64,000 bases of DNA from Lachnospiraceae bacterium. GTDB taxonomy: Bacteria; Bacillota; Clostridia; Lachnospirales; Lachnospiraceae. Below the pieces are notes generated by a model. The model was not told the origin of the DNA. It searched no databases and saw only the letters and a list, made by a program, of their open reading frames with translations. Below are positions 34,911 through 43,605 of this stretch, piece by piece. The position numbers and the translations under genes were made by a program. Each line of letters starts with the position of its first letter. The stretch's first letter is position 1. The DNA is taken from contig JAGBBV010000013.1 in assembly GCA_017938315.1 (NCBI GenBank), forward strand, positions 124,001 to 188,000, in the 5' to 3' direction.

Positions 34911-37532
34911 ATGGCAAAATGGGTTTATTCTTTTGAAGAAGGCAGTGCCGATATGCGTAATCTTCTTGGTGGAAAAGGAGCAAATCTTGCAGAAATGACC
35001 AATTTAGGTTTACCTATTCCACAGGGATTCACAGTAACTACAGAAGCTTGTACAGATTATTATGCTCAGGGAAAGCAGATTTCTGATGAAATTAAAGAAC
35101 AGATTTTTGTAGCCCTTGCTGATTTGGAAAAGAAGCAGGGTAAGAAGTTTGGGGATACAGATAGTCCGCTTCTTGTTTCCGTGCGTTCCGGTGCGAGAGC
35201 ATCTATGCCCGGTATGATGGATACGATTTTAAATCTTGGTCTTACAGATGTTGCAGTAGAAGGTTTTGCTGCTAAAACCGGTAATCCGAGATTTGCATAC
35301 GATTCCTACCGTCGTTTTATTCAGATGTTCTCCGATGTTGTTATGGAGATTCCGAAATCTTTCTTTGAAAGAATATTAGACGAAATCAAGGAAGCCAAGG
35401 GAGTTAAGTTCGATACGGATTTAACAGCCGAAGATTTAAAAGAAGTAATTAATCGTTTTAAGGCAATTTATAAGGATAAGATGGGAGAAGAGTTCCCCCA
35501 GGATCCCAAGGTACAGCTTATGGAAGCTGTAAAAGCAGTATTCCGTTCTTGGGATAATGAAAGAGCTATCGTTTACAGACGTATGAATGATATCCCCGGT
35601 GATTGGGGAACTGCTGTTAACGTGCAGGCTATGGTATTTGGTAATATGGGAAATACTTCCGGTACCGGTGTTGCCTTTACCCGTAATCCTTCCACAGGTG
35701 AAAAGGGTATTTACGGGGAATACTTGATTAATGCACAGGGTGAAGACGTTGTGGCAGGTATCAGAACACCTCAGCCGATTACCAGGTTGGAAGAGGATCT
35801 TCCCGAATGTTATGCAAAGTTCCTTGAAATTGCAAACAGATTGGAAAACCATTACCGTGACATGCAGGATATGGAATTTACGATTGAAGAAGGAAAATTA
35901 TTCTTCTTACAGACCAGAAACGGAAAGAGAACAGCACCTGCGGCATTGCAGATTGCTTGTGATTTAGTAGATGAAGGCAAGATTACACCTGAGGAAGCAG
36001 TTCTCCGTATTGAAGCAAAATCCTTAGATCAGTTATTACATCCTACTTTTGATGCAGCGGCATTGAAAGCAGGCAAGGTAATCGGACAGGCCCTTCCTGC
36101 ATCTCCCGGTGCGGCAGCAGGTAAAGTATATTTTACCGCACAGGAAGCAAAAGAGGCACATGAAAAAGGTGAGCGAGTAATTCTTGTCCGTTTGGAAACA
36201 TCTCCGGAAGATATTGAAGGTATGCACGCAGCAGAAGGTATCCTTACCGTACGTGGTGGTATGACTTCTCATGCAGCAGTAGTTGCCCGTGGTATGGGAA
36301 CCTGTTGTGTATCCGGATGTGGAGAAATCAACATCAGTGAAGAAGATAAAGTATTTGAGCTTGGCGGATGTAAATATCAGGAAGGCGATTATATTTCCTT
36401 AGACGGTTCTACCGGTAAGATTTATGACGGAGATATTAAGACAGTAGAAGCATCCATCAGCGGTAACTTTGAAAGAATTATGGAATGGGCAGATTCCTTC
36501 CGTAAATTAAAAGTCCGTACCAATGCGGACAACCCTGCAGATGCAGCCAATGCAATTAAATACGGTGCAGAAGGTATCGGACTTTGCCGTACAGAGCATA
36601 TGTTCTTTGAACCTGACAGAATTCCTAAGATTCGCCAGATGATTCTTGCAAGAACACTGGAAGATAGAGAGAATGCATTAAATGAATTGATTCCTTATCA
36701 GAAGGGTGACTTCAAAGGAATTTATGAAGTAATGGAGGGAAGACCGGTTACCATCCGTTTCTTAGATCCCCCGTTACATGAGTTTGTTCCTACAGAACAG
36801 GCCGATATTGATGCCCTTGCTGCGAAAATGAAAATGACTTCTGATGAAGTAAAAGCCATTTGTGATTCCCTTCATGAATTCAACCCTATGATGGGTCACA
36901 GAGGATGCCGTTTGGCAGTAACTTATCCGGAAATTGCCAAGATGCAGACAAGAGCTGTTATGGAGGCTGCTATCGAAGTGAAGGAAGAAAAGGGATTTGA
37001 TATTATTCCCGAAATCATGATTCCTTTGGTAGGCGAAAAGAAAGAACTTAAATTTGTGAAAGATGTAGTAGTAGCTACTGCAGAACAGGTTAAGAAAGAA
37101 AAGAATTCCGATATTAAGTACAGCGTGGGAACTATGATTGAAATTCCCAGAGCAGCCCTTCTTGCAAATGAAATTGCAGAGGAAGCAGAGTTCTTCTCCT
37201 TTGGTACAAACGACTTAACCCAGATGACTTTTGGTTTCTCCAGAGATGATGCAGGTAAGTTCTTAGATGAATATTATAAGAAGAAAATATATGAATCTGA
37301 TCCCTTTGCAAGATTAGACCAAAATGGTGTAGGTCAGCTTGTCCAGATGGCAGCAGAAAAGGGTAGAGCAACAAGACCTGATATCAAACTTGGTATCTGT
37401 GGTGAACACGGCGGAGATCCTTCTTCCGTAGAGTTCTGCCATAAAGTAGGGTTGTCTTATGTATCCTGCTCACCGTTCAGAGTGCCGATTGCAAGACTGG
37501 CAGCAGCACAGGCTGCGATTAACAACAAATAA
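34911..37532 (+). CDS. ppdK: Pyruvate, phosphate dikinase
   Basis: An 873-residue enzyme that interconverts pyruvate + ATP + phosphate with PEP + AMP + PPi, important in PPi-based glycolysis of Clostridia. The N-terminal ATP-grasp part starts WVYSFEEG; the swivelling domain has GGMTSHAAVVARGMG with phosphorylated His454; the C-terminal PEP/pyruvate barrel has LGICGEHGGDP and its Cys. The length is that of the C. symbiosum enzyme. Its last codons (LAAAQAAINNK) recur in diverged form at 43795-43830 (see that entry). Confidence 0.97.
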   Translation: MAKWVYSFEEGSADMRNLLGGKGANLAEMTNLGLPIPQGFTVTTEACTDYYAQGKQISDEIKEQIFVALADLEKKQGKKFGDTDSPLLVSVRSGARASMPGMMDTILNLGLTDVAVEGFAAKTGNPRFAYDSYRRFIQMFSDVVMEIPKSFFERILDEIKEAKGVKFDTDLTAEDLKEVINRFKAIYKDKMGEEFPQDPKVQLMEAVKAVFRSWDNERAIVYRRMNDIPGDWGTAVNVQAMVFGNMGNTSGTGVAFTRNPSTGEKGIYGEYLINAQGEDVVAGIRTPQPITRLEEDLPECYAKFLEIANRLENHYRDMQDMEFTIEEGKLFFLQTRNGKRTAPAALQIACDLVDEGKITPEEAVLRIEAKSLDQLLHPTFDAAALKAGKVIGQALPASPGAAAGKVYFTAQEAKEAHEKGERVILVRLETSPEDIEGMHAAEGILTVRGGMTSHAAVVARGMGTCCVSGCGEINISEEDKVFELGGCKYQEGDYISLDGSTGKIYDGDIKTVEASISGNFERIMEWADSFRKLKVRTNADNPADAANAIKYGAEGIGLCRTEHMFFEPDRIPKIRQMILARTLEDRENALNELIPYQKGDFKGIYEVMEGRPVTIRFLDPPLHEFVPTEQADIDALAAKMKMTSDEVKAICDSLHEFNPMMGHRGCRLAVTYPEIAKMQTRAVMEAAIEVKEEKGFDIIPEIMIPLVGEKKELKFVKDVVVATAEQVKKEKNSDIKYSVGTMIEIPRAALLANEIAEEAEFFSFGTNDLTQMTFGFSRDDAGKFLDEYYKKKIYESDPFARLDQNGVGQLVQMAAEKGRATRPDIKLGICGEHGGDPSSVEFCHKVGLSYVSCSPFRVPIARLAAAQAAINNK

Positions 37533-37575
37533 TACCTATCAAGTTAGGCGTTGTTTTAAGCGAGTTTAAAAATTC

Positions 37576-37617
37576 AAATGACCATATCAATCTAAACGGT
37601 TGATATGGTCATTTTTT
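37576..37617 (+). terminator. Terminator after ppdK
   Basis: AAATGACCATATCAA (37576-37590) pairs perfectly over 15 bp with 37600-37614, followed by Ts. The remainder of 37533-37716 shows no gene. Confidence 0.85.
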
Positions 37618-37716
37618 AATGCCTAGTTTTGCGGTTGAGTTTGTGGTGATACTGCGGTGTACCAGAGGGGTGTTATTGTTTTTTGAAATTGGTGGATGTA
37701 AAAAGAAAAATAGTTA

Positions 37717-37745
37717 TTGATTAAACGCATATTATATACTATAAT
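37717..37745 (+). promoter_or_regulatory. Promoter of the GNAT gene
   Basis: TTGATT at 37717-37722 and TATAAT at 37740-37745 are 17 bp apart, 44 bp before the start codon. Confidence 0.65.
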
Positions 37746-37789
37746 ATAACCAAACATAAGTTCGATTATGGCATTAAGGAGAAATTAGT

Positions 37790-38362
37790 ATGAGAGATGT
37801 ATATGAATATTGTCCTAGTTTTGAAAATGATAAGTATTTGTTGAGATTGATATCAGAGGAGGATACATCAGATTTATTAAAGGTGTATTCAGATGATAAA
37901 GCAGTTCCGTTCTTTAACGGAGATAATTGTAATGGAGATGATTTTTATTACAAAACGCTCGAACGAATGGAGCAGGCAGTTGATTTCTGGATTTTTTCAT
38001 ATAAAGAAAGATATTTTGTTCGATGGTCAATTGTAGATAAAGACACAAAAGAGGTGGTGGGAACAATAGAATTATTCCATAGAGACGCAGATGCACATTT
38101 TTATGAGTGTGGATTATTGCGATTAGATTTACGAAGTGATTATGAAAATGCATCAGAAATAGAAAATATCATAAAGTTAATTGCTATGACCACATTTGAT
38201 TTGTTTTATTGTGACAAAATTGCGACTAAAGCGATATCTGAAGCAACTGAAAGAAGAAATGCATTGTATAATTTAGGTTTTTCTGTAGCCGACAAAAAGA
38301 TTGTTGGAAACGATGGGACAGTGTATGGTGATTATTTCATATTAGAAAAAGATAATGTTTAA
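37790..38362 (+). CDS. GNAT-family N-acetyltransferase
   Basis: A 190-residue protein of the RimJ/RimL-like GNAT type: LLRLISEEDTSDLLKVY at the start, VVGTIELFHRD as the central strand, and ATERRNALYNLGFS as the C-terminal acetyl-CoA helix region. Such proteins acetylate amino groups of proteins, small molecules or antibiotics; the target is unknown. AAGGAG precedes ATG 37790. Codon use is clearly more AT-rich than in ppdK, and this is the first gene of the accessory island. Confidence 0.82.
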   Translation: MRDVYEYCPSFENDKYLLRLISEEDTSDLLKVYSDDKAVPFFNGDNCNGDDFYYKTLERMEQAVDFWIFSYKERYFVRWSIVDKDTKEVVGTIELFHRDADAHFYECGLLRLDLRSDYENASEIENIIKLIAMTTFDLFYCDKIATKAISEATERRNALYNLGFSVADKKIVGNDGTVYGDYFILEKDNV

Positions 38363-38375
38363 AATTAAAATATTA

Positions 38376-38404
38376 TTGCAATAATTTGTTTTTCTGCATA
38401 TAAT
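38376..38404 (+). promoter_or_regulatory. Promoter of the structured RNA upstream of DUF3800
   Basis: TTGCAA at 38376-38381 and TATAAT at 38399-38404 lie exactly 17 bp apart. Transcription would begin near 38410, at the first stem of the RNA. Confidence 0.75.
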
Positions 38405-38409
38405 AATGG

Positions 38410-38487
38410 TGTAAACAAGTTTACATTGGGCTGGTCGAAAGACCCAGGTCCAACCTATTTGGCGGGGAGACTCCCCGCCGTTTTTTT
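38410..38487 (+). ncRNA. Structured RNA next to DUF3800 gene (candidate DUF3800 RNA motif)
   Basis: Between a good promoter and the DUF3800 gene lies a ~78-base unit with three stems. TGTAAAC/GTTTACA (38410-38425) is the first. The second has an inner GGTC-GAAA-GACC stem (38433-38444) with a GNRA-type loop, and outer TTGG/CCAA arms with G-U pairs. The third, GGCGGGGA/TCCCCGCC (38461-38478), is followed by seven Ts and looks like an intrinsic terminator. Comparative work has defined several RNA motifs beside DUF3800 genes (the DUF3800 RNA series); I cannot tell which of these, if any, it matches. It could be an independent small RNA or an attenuating leader. Confidence 0.7.
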
Positions 38488-38500
38488 ATTTTGAGGTATT

Positions 38501-39181
38501 ATGAGGGAATTAAGCGTTTTTGTAGATGAATCCGGGGATTTTGGTGAGTATGAAAAACATGCACCATATTACATCATAACTATGATATTGCATGACCAAA
38601 GTGTTGACATATCATCTGAAATTATAAAGTTAAATGAAGCATTAAAGAATATGGGGTATGGTAATGAACAAGCGATTCATACAGAACCACTAATTAGAAG
38701 AGAAGATCCATATCGATACTTTCAACCAAATGAAAGACGAGCTATCTTTTCAAAACTGTTTTATTTTACGCTAGAATGCGATATCAAATATAAATCTTTT
38801 GTATATAAAAAAGCAGAGTATGAGAATATATTTAAGTTAGAAGCAAGAATGGCAAGGGATTTATCGCAGTTTATTAAGGACAATCTTACATATTTTCAAA
38901 GTTTTGATAGGGTTATTTTGTACTATGATAATGGGCAACATGAACTAAACAGAATTCTTAATACCGTCTTTGCAACACAATTGGTTGAGTATGATGTGAG
39001 GAAGGTTATTCCGAATGAATATCGTTTGTTTCAAGCAGCAGATTTAATTTGTACGTTGGAACTGTTAAGAGTAAAAACGGAGCATAAGGAGTTATCAAAT
39101 TCGGAACAAAGGATATTTCATTCAAAACGTGAATTGAAGAAAGATTTTCTAAAAGGGATTAAGAAAAAGGAGTTTGCATAG
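38501..39181 (+). CDS. DUF3800-domain protein
   Basis: A 226-residue DUF3800 protein. The diagnostic N-terminal VFVDESGDFG (Asp9, Glu10) and the C-terminal FQAADLICTLELLR with a conserved Asp are present, as is YYDNGQHELNRIL. The set of acidic residues on a beta-alpha fold suggests an RNase H-like nuclease, but no activity is established to my knowledge. ATG 38501 follows TTGAGG and lies 14 bases after the RNA terminator. Codon use is AT-rich. It is followed by its own hairpin, so the RNA and DUF3800 gene may form one unit within the island. Confidence 0.85.
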   Translation: MRELSVFVDESGDFGEYEKHAPYYIITMILHDQSVDISSEIIKLNEALKNMGYGNEQAIHTEPLIRREDPYRYFQPNERRAIFSKLFYFTLECDIKYKSFVYKKAEYENIFKLEARMARDLSQFIKDNLTYFQSFDRVILYYDNGQHELNRILNTVFATQLVEYDVRKVIPNEYRLFQAADLICTLELLRVKTEHKELSNSEQRIFHSKRELKKDFLKGIKKKEFA

Positions 39182-39195
39182 GAAGTATATCATGA

Positions 39196-39226
39196 TTGTA
39201 CTCGAGACTTATGCCAAGAGTATAAT
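39196..39226 (+). promoter_or_regulatory. Possible promoter ahead of the helical-protein gene
   Basis: TATAAT at 39221-39226 with TTGTAC 19 bp upstream (39196-39201). A terminator-like hairpin lies between it and the next gene, so transcription from here may be attenuated. Confidence 0.4.
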
Positions 39227-39243
39227 GTAATCTGTTATCTAAC

Positions 39244-39282
39244 AAAAACACAGTTCATTGTTATATGATACTGTGTTTTTTA
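39244..39282 (+). terminator. Terminator-like hairpin between DUF3800 and the helical-protein gene
   Basis: AAAAACACAGT (39244-39254) pairs exactly with ACTGTGTTTTT (39270-39280). The 3' arm doubles as the U tract. No promoter is seen between it and the next gene at 39320. Confidence 0.7.
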
Positions 39283-39319
39283 TAAATAAATTTAGTTTCA
39301 TAGAGGAAAGAGAGCTAAG

Positions 39320-41182
39320 ATGAATAAAAACACAGAAAAAATAAAAGAAATATTTAATACGGCGGATAAGCTCATAGAAGATAGACCTGAACTTCTATCA
39401 ATGGATGTGGATTCAATTTTTGATGAATTAGATGATGGAACAAGTGAAATGCGAAGTGTTCGATGGGGCGTAATGACACGTGCGAAGATGAGGGAAATAG
39501 AATCCTTTGCAATTAGCAATTTAATAGATTTTTTGCTGACAGTTAATGAGTGGGATTTGCTTCGGGAATATGTGGGATATATTCTTCAAAGTGAATATAA
39601 CATTAGCTTAATAAATTTGTTAATAGAAGCTAGTAAAAAAGACGTTACTAATGAAATTTGTCCATTTGTTATACCTAGTTTAGAATATGAGAAAGTGTGT
39701 TCTGTTGATAAATTAGATGATATATTATGCATAATTAGAATAATTGGTAATGAGTGGAGAAAAGATCGATTTATAAGAAAATATGCGGTTTTAGTGGTTG
39801 AACAAAATCAAGAAAAAAGTATTTTAGAAAGATTCTTAATGGGTTATTCAGATGAATTAGAAAAATTAGTAGCTCAAATTGGAAGAGAGTTATTTACAAA
39901 AAGATATACTGATGCAAAGAAATGGTTAGATATATATTTTGGTGAAAAAACAAATCATTGTCTGTTGATGGGGTTAAATTTTCTCTATAATAGTTTGTTC
40001 TATGATAGTAATATCTTTGAAGAATATTATTCAATTTTGGAAAAAGAACTTAGTAATAATGTAGTTTATTGGAAAAAGATTATTCCAATTTATATTCAAT
40101 ACTTATTAAGTAATGATGAGAGAGTATATAAACAGCAGGTGAAAGACAAATTAATTGAGATAAAGAATGGAAGTATAGAAGAAAAGAGAATATGTGTACT
40201 AGCCATAAAATATGACGTAAGGAGTTTTCAAGATTGCGCTGATATTATGAACAGCATAATAAGTGTGTCTTTTGAGAAAGATAAGCAGATTTTAGATAGT
40301 ATTGATGCTTACATAGAAGCCTTATTTGAGAGAGATGCATGTGATGCTTTAAGCAAACTGTATCAGTTATATGATATAAATAGCTATAAAGACGGAGATG
40401 GTTTTTTAGATATACTTTCCCAGACGTGTGCTTTGATGAAGCAAAAACAGAGTGAAATACTAAAAATATGGTGGCAAAAATTTTTATATGGTAATGTATC
40501 TGAGTTTAACTTATCAATAGAAATATTTAGTAAGACAATCTCCATCAACAATGTGGATGAATTTTTAGAAAGCATTGAACCATCGAGAGAAGAGTTGCTT
40601 AGTTTTTTAGAAGGCGTTTGTTTATTTACAATTGAAGATAAGAAAATTGCTAAACTGACCTATATTATTGCATCACATATTAAGGACAAAGATTTCTTCT
40701 ATAAATATTGTTTAGATAATATTTATAGAAATTATGCAGGACTTTTGTTAGAATTTGCAGAAAAATATTATAGTTGCGAAGATGAGTTTAAAGTTGATCT
40801 TGCAAGAAAATTGAAAACTTATTATGAGAATATAAAAGAAAAAATAAATATGGGGTATATAGATAAAGATTTTATTCCATCTGCAGATAGGCAAGCTATT
40901 TATCGTAAAAGTCAGATTGAACGAAATCAGAAGATAAATAAAAAGGCTGAAGAGAACTCTTTCTTTGCAAATTTGTTTCCAAGTAAAAAAATGAAGTATG
41001 GAAAACGGATTGCTTTTATACAGACATTACAAAAGGGAGAAAAAAATTATAGTGTAAGTGAATATATGCAGCATACTGTTTCAGCAGAACTACCAAAATA
41101 TTATATTAATAATCCTATAGAATATATAAATATGCGACTTGAGTATTTGGATAGGAGAAGAGACAATGAGACTGATAATTAA
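39320..41182 (+). CDS. Large alpha-helical protein of unknown function
   Basis: A 620-residue protein that I do not recognise. It is almost wholly helical and charged, with repeated ~35-40-residue amphipathic blocks through the middle, suggesting a HEAT/TPR-like solenoid. There are no membrane segments, P-loop or obvious catalytic motif. The C-terminus (about 540-620) is more basic, with FANLFPSKKMKYGKRIAF. Gene start: GAGGAAAGAGAG before ATG 39320. It overlaps the next gene by 17 bp, so the two proteins are probably made together and may form a complex. It is AT-rich, like the other island genes. Confidence 0.75.
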   Translation: MNKNTEKIKEIFNTADKLIEDRPELLSMDVDSIFDELDDGTSEMRSVRWGVMTRAKMREIESFAISNLIDFLLTVNEWDLLREYVGYILQSEYNISLINLLIEASKKDVTNEICPFVIPSLEYEKVCSVDKLDDILCIIRIIGNEWRKDRFIRKYAVLVVEQNQEKSILERFLMGYSDELEKLVAQIGRELFTKRYTDAKKWLDIYFGEKTNHCLLMGLNFLYNSLFYDSNIFEEYYSILEKELSNNVVYWKKIIPIYIQYLLSNDERVYKQQVKDKLIEIKNGSIEEKRICVLAIKYDVRSFQDCADIMNSIISVSFEKDKQILDSIDAYIEALFERDACDALSKLYQLYDINSYKDGDGFLDILSQTCALMKQKQSEILKIWWQKFLYGNVSEFNLSIEIFSKTISINNVDEFLESIEPSREELLSFLEGVCLFTIEDKKIAKLTYIIASHIKDKDFFYKYCLDNIYRNYAGLLLEFAEKYYSCEDEFKVDLARKLKTYYENIKEKINMGYIDKDFIPSADRQAIYRKSQIERNQKINKKAEENSFFANLFPSKKMKYGKRIAFIQTLQKGEKNYSVSEYMQHTVSAELPKYYINNPIEYINMRLEYLDRRRDNETDN

Positions 41183-42761
41183 AGAATACATTTTACAACT
41201 AAAAGAAAAAGATGAATTAGATGAATTGCTGAGTGAATTATTCGTACAGAAAGGATATATAGCAGATAATCAGCCTAAAACAGGGAATAGACAATTTGGA
41301 GTAGATATACAGTTGCACAATGACAAGGAACTCCTATTGCTTGTTGTAAAGCAAGGAGATATAACTAGAGATGTATGGGACGGTAACAAAAATGCAGTTC
41401 GCCCAAGCTTAGATGAAATAAAGGATGTTGCAATTAAAGCATTAACCTATGAAGAATTACAAAAGAAAATACGAATTATTGTTGCGACAAATGGAAGAAA
41501 GGATGAAGCAACAAGAGCTAATTGGAGTGGCTATGTTAATGATAATCAAAGATGGAATCAGATTCCGATAGAAATATCTTTTATGGGTATTGATGAGATT
41601 GTAAAAGAAATTGTGGATAATTTCTTTAATGAATATCTATTTGAAGTACCGTTACATAGTGCAATGAGAAAAGCATTATACTTTGTTGGTGAAGGCGAAT
41701 ACAAACGTGGTTACTATGAACAAATAGTTGATTCTATAATAGGTAAAATAAAAGAGTCTGGTAGTAATAAAAAGAAATTTAACAAAGCTTGTTCTACTTT
41801 ATATTTAGCGAGTCAAATGATTTGTCAATTTGCACATGATGAAGGGATTGTTAAAACAGCTATCATGGTTTCAGAGTATGTGGTTATTAGATATTGGAAA
41901 TACCTTGTTGAAGCAGATAAATTAGAGAAAAAATCAGAAGTTGAATGGCTTATAAAGTTCTGCAAAAGTTATGAACGTTGGAATGAAATATATGTAGACA
42001 AGATAGCAAGAATTGCAAAAAAGGAGATAATATTACCTAATTATAATGTCGTAGAAAATAGAGTGTTATTATATGAAATTTTAGGATGTCTTTCGTCATA
42101 TTGCAATTATCTTTTAGAGTTTAATTGTGGAAGGGCAAAAGATGTTCTTAATATAATAGTTGCACTTTTGAATGAATACCCATATTTTGTTTATGCTCCA
42201 TATGATTCAAGTATCGGTATTATGATAATGATTTATAAGATATTTTATCATTATAATCGAATAGATGAAATTGGAGAAATAATGGAAAGACAACTTGGTG
42301 TATTAATGCGATTTTATGTGTGGCAAGGAAAATTTCCCGCCCCATCGGATTCTTTTGAAGAAGCTATGAAAATAGAAAACAAAAGTGATGAAGTAAATTA
42401 TGATGTGTCAGCTTTTTGGGGATATAGTTTATTGTTAATGCACCAATTTAAGTGCATGGAATTATATGCTGTATTAAACAAATTTTTGAAGCAGAATCTT
42501 TCTAGTGTTACAAAGTGTACTTGGTTTCTTCGTAAAGATGAAGAATTAGCTTTATATAATCCATGGGCAATGAATTTAGCAGGAGAGGGGATTGAAGTGC
42601 CAGTAGAAGATGATTTCAATAAGTTTCAAAACGGGGTGAAGTTTATTTTGGAACAATATAGAGATGAAGCATTTTCATTTGATGAGTATTCTTTTTCAAG
42701 TCTAGAGATATTAATATGTCATTATTATGGATATATACCGAGGGTAAAATTTAATAAGTAA
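41166..42761 (+). CDS. Protein with PD-(D/E)XK-like N-terminus and helical repeat tail
   Basis: A 531-residue protein. The first ~150 residues resemble a restriction-endonuclease-like fold: a helix with Glu23 (DELLSELFVQKGY), then TGNRQFGVDIQL with Asp47, a strand ending VVKQGDI (Lys62, Gln63), then IRIIVATNGR. The D...(V)KQ pattern fits the D...ExK/QxK nuclease motif, though the spacing and middle residue are not canonical. Residues about 160-531 are helical repeats. ATG 41166 follows AGGAGAAGAG. It overlaps the preceding gene by 17 bp. It may be the effector nuclease of a two-protein system; that is an inference. Confidence 0.7.
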   Translation: MRLIIKEYILQLKEKDELDELLSELFVQKGYIADNQPKTGNRQFGVDIQLHNDKELLLLVVKQGDITRDVWDGNKNAVRPSLDEIKDVAIKALTYEELQKKIRIIVATNGRKDEATRANWSGYVNDNQRWNQIPIEISFMGIDEIVKEIVDNFFNEYLFEVPLHSAMRKALYFVGEGEYKRGYYEQIVDSIIGKIKESGSNKKKFNKACSTLYLASQMICQFAHDEGIVKTAIMVSEYVVIRYWKYLVEADKLEKKSEVEWLIKFCKSYERWNEIYVDKIARIAKKEIILPNYNVVENRVLLYEILGCLSSYCNYLLEFNCGRAKDVLNIIVALLNEYPYFVYAPYDSSIGIMIMIYKIFYHYNRIDEIGEIMERQLGVLMRFYVWQGKFPAPSDSFEEAMKIENKSDEVNYDVSAFWGYSLLLMHQFKCMELYAVLNKFLKQNLSSVTKCTWFLRKDEELALYNPWAMNLAGEGIEVPVEDDFNKFQNGVKFILEQYRDEAFSFDEYSFSSLEILICHYYGYIPRVKFNK

Positions 42762-42781
42762 ATTCTACTATGGAGATGATT

Positions 42782-43423
42782 ATGGAAGGATATATAGAAT
42801 TTTTAGAGAAAGAAGAAACAGAAAAATGGGGGAAGAAATATTACGGAGAATGGGCAGAGAATTATGAAAAATTAATGAAATCTGCAAATGGATATACAAA
42901 GGATGAGAGTTGTCTTTACAGTATAGAACAATATTGTGGATATAATTATAAGCAGATAAATAAAGGATTGCGTAATGGATTTGACACCGGTAACCCTACA
43001 TATAGAATATTAGCGAATATATTAGCGATGGTTTTATGTAGTGCACCCAGAATCCCATGTGATATTGTGCTATATAGAATTATTGATATTGAAACGATGA
43101 AAATAATTCTAGATAATAATAAGCAATTTGTACAAAGCAAGGAAAATGGTTTTATAAGTGCAAGCATGTTGAAAACGATTGTTAATAGTGATGAAGAATA
43201 TGCTCGAGGTGAAATCCTTTTAAAGTTATATGTACCAAAGGGAACAGTTGGAGTATATGTAAATGAAGTTACTCGCAGAAACGAAGAGGAAATTCTACTG
43301 CCCCCAGGATTATATTTAAAGATTATAGGTGAACCTTATGAAGATGTCATGAGTAAAAAAACTATTTATGAGTGTAAAGTTATAGAATATAGGTGCAATA
43401 CTTATTATGGTGAGAAAGTATAA
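42782..43423 (+). CDS. ADP-ribosyltransferase-like protein (R-S-ExE type)
   Basis: A 213-residue protein whose C-terminal half has the order of motifs of arginine-specific ADP-ribosyltransferase toxins: VLYRII with Arg99, then FISASM (about 124-129) in the STS position, and NEEEILLPPG with Glu168-x-Glu170 followed by the LLPPG strand. Residues 1-75 are helical, including YKQINKGLRNG. This matches the ADPrib_exo_Tox fold by pattern only. It would transfer ADP-ribose from NAD+ to a protein or nucleic acid target. ATG 42782 has GGAG 6 bases upstream; ATG 42770 is the alternative. It is 20 bp after the preceding gene and looks cotranscribed. No separate immunity gene is evident. Confidence 0.78.
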   Translation: MEGYIEFLEKEETEKWGKKYYGEWAENYEKLMKSANGYTKDESCLYSIEQYCGYNYKQINKGLRNGFDTGNPTYRILANILAMVLCSAPRIPCDIVLYRIIDIETMKIILDNNKQFVQSKENGFISASMLKTIVNSDEEYARGEILLKLYVPKGTVGVYVNEVTRRNEEEILLPPGLYLKIIGEPYEDVMSKKTIYECKVIEYRCNTYYGEKV

Positions 43424-43520
43424 TCTAATATAGAGCAATTGATAGTTGTTCTGACTGAAGGCGTGTGGTCTACCGACGGGAGGGATTTGCCCCGCCATTT
43501 TATTTCATGTATAAGAGTAG

Positions 43521-43549
43521 TTGATTTTTCTGGAATATAGAGTTATACT
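43521..43549 (+). promoter_or_regulatory. Promoter of the broken SHOCT-like gene, with nearby palindromes
   Basis: TTGATT (43521-43526) and TATACT (43544-43549) are 17 bp apart. Just downstream, CACTTAAGTG (43556-43565) and AGACTAGTCT (43569-43578) are perfect 10-bp palindromes near the expected transcription start, and could be operators. Confidence 0.6.
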
Positions 43550-43605
43550 CCAACTCACTTAAGTGCAAAGACTAGTCTGAAACAAAATATGTAGGAGGAC
43601 TAAAT

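Noticed and set aside
37600-38500. Retron-type RNA next to the DUF3800 gene
   Set aside because: No reverse transcriptase gene is present, and the RNA has a terminator rather than the paired a1/a2 ends of a retron.
43431-43510. Second copy of the DUF3800-linked RNA downstream of the ART gene
   Set aside because: A segment GACGGGAGGGATTTG followed by CCCCGCC resembles the terminator stem near 38461, but pairing is broken by mismatches and the GAAA hairpin is absent, so a second RNA cannot be supported.
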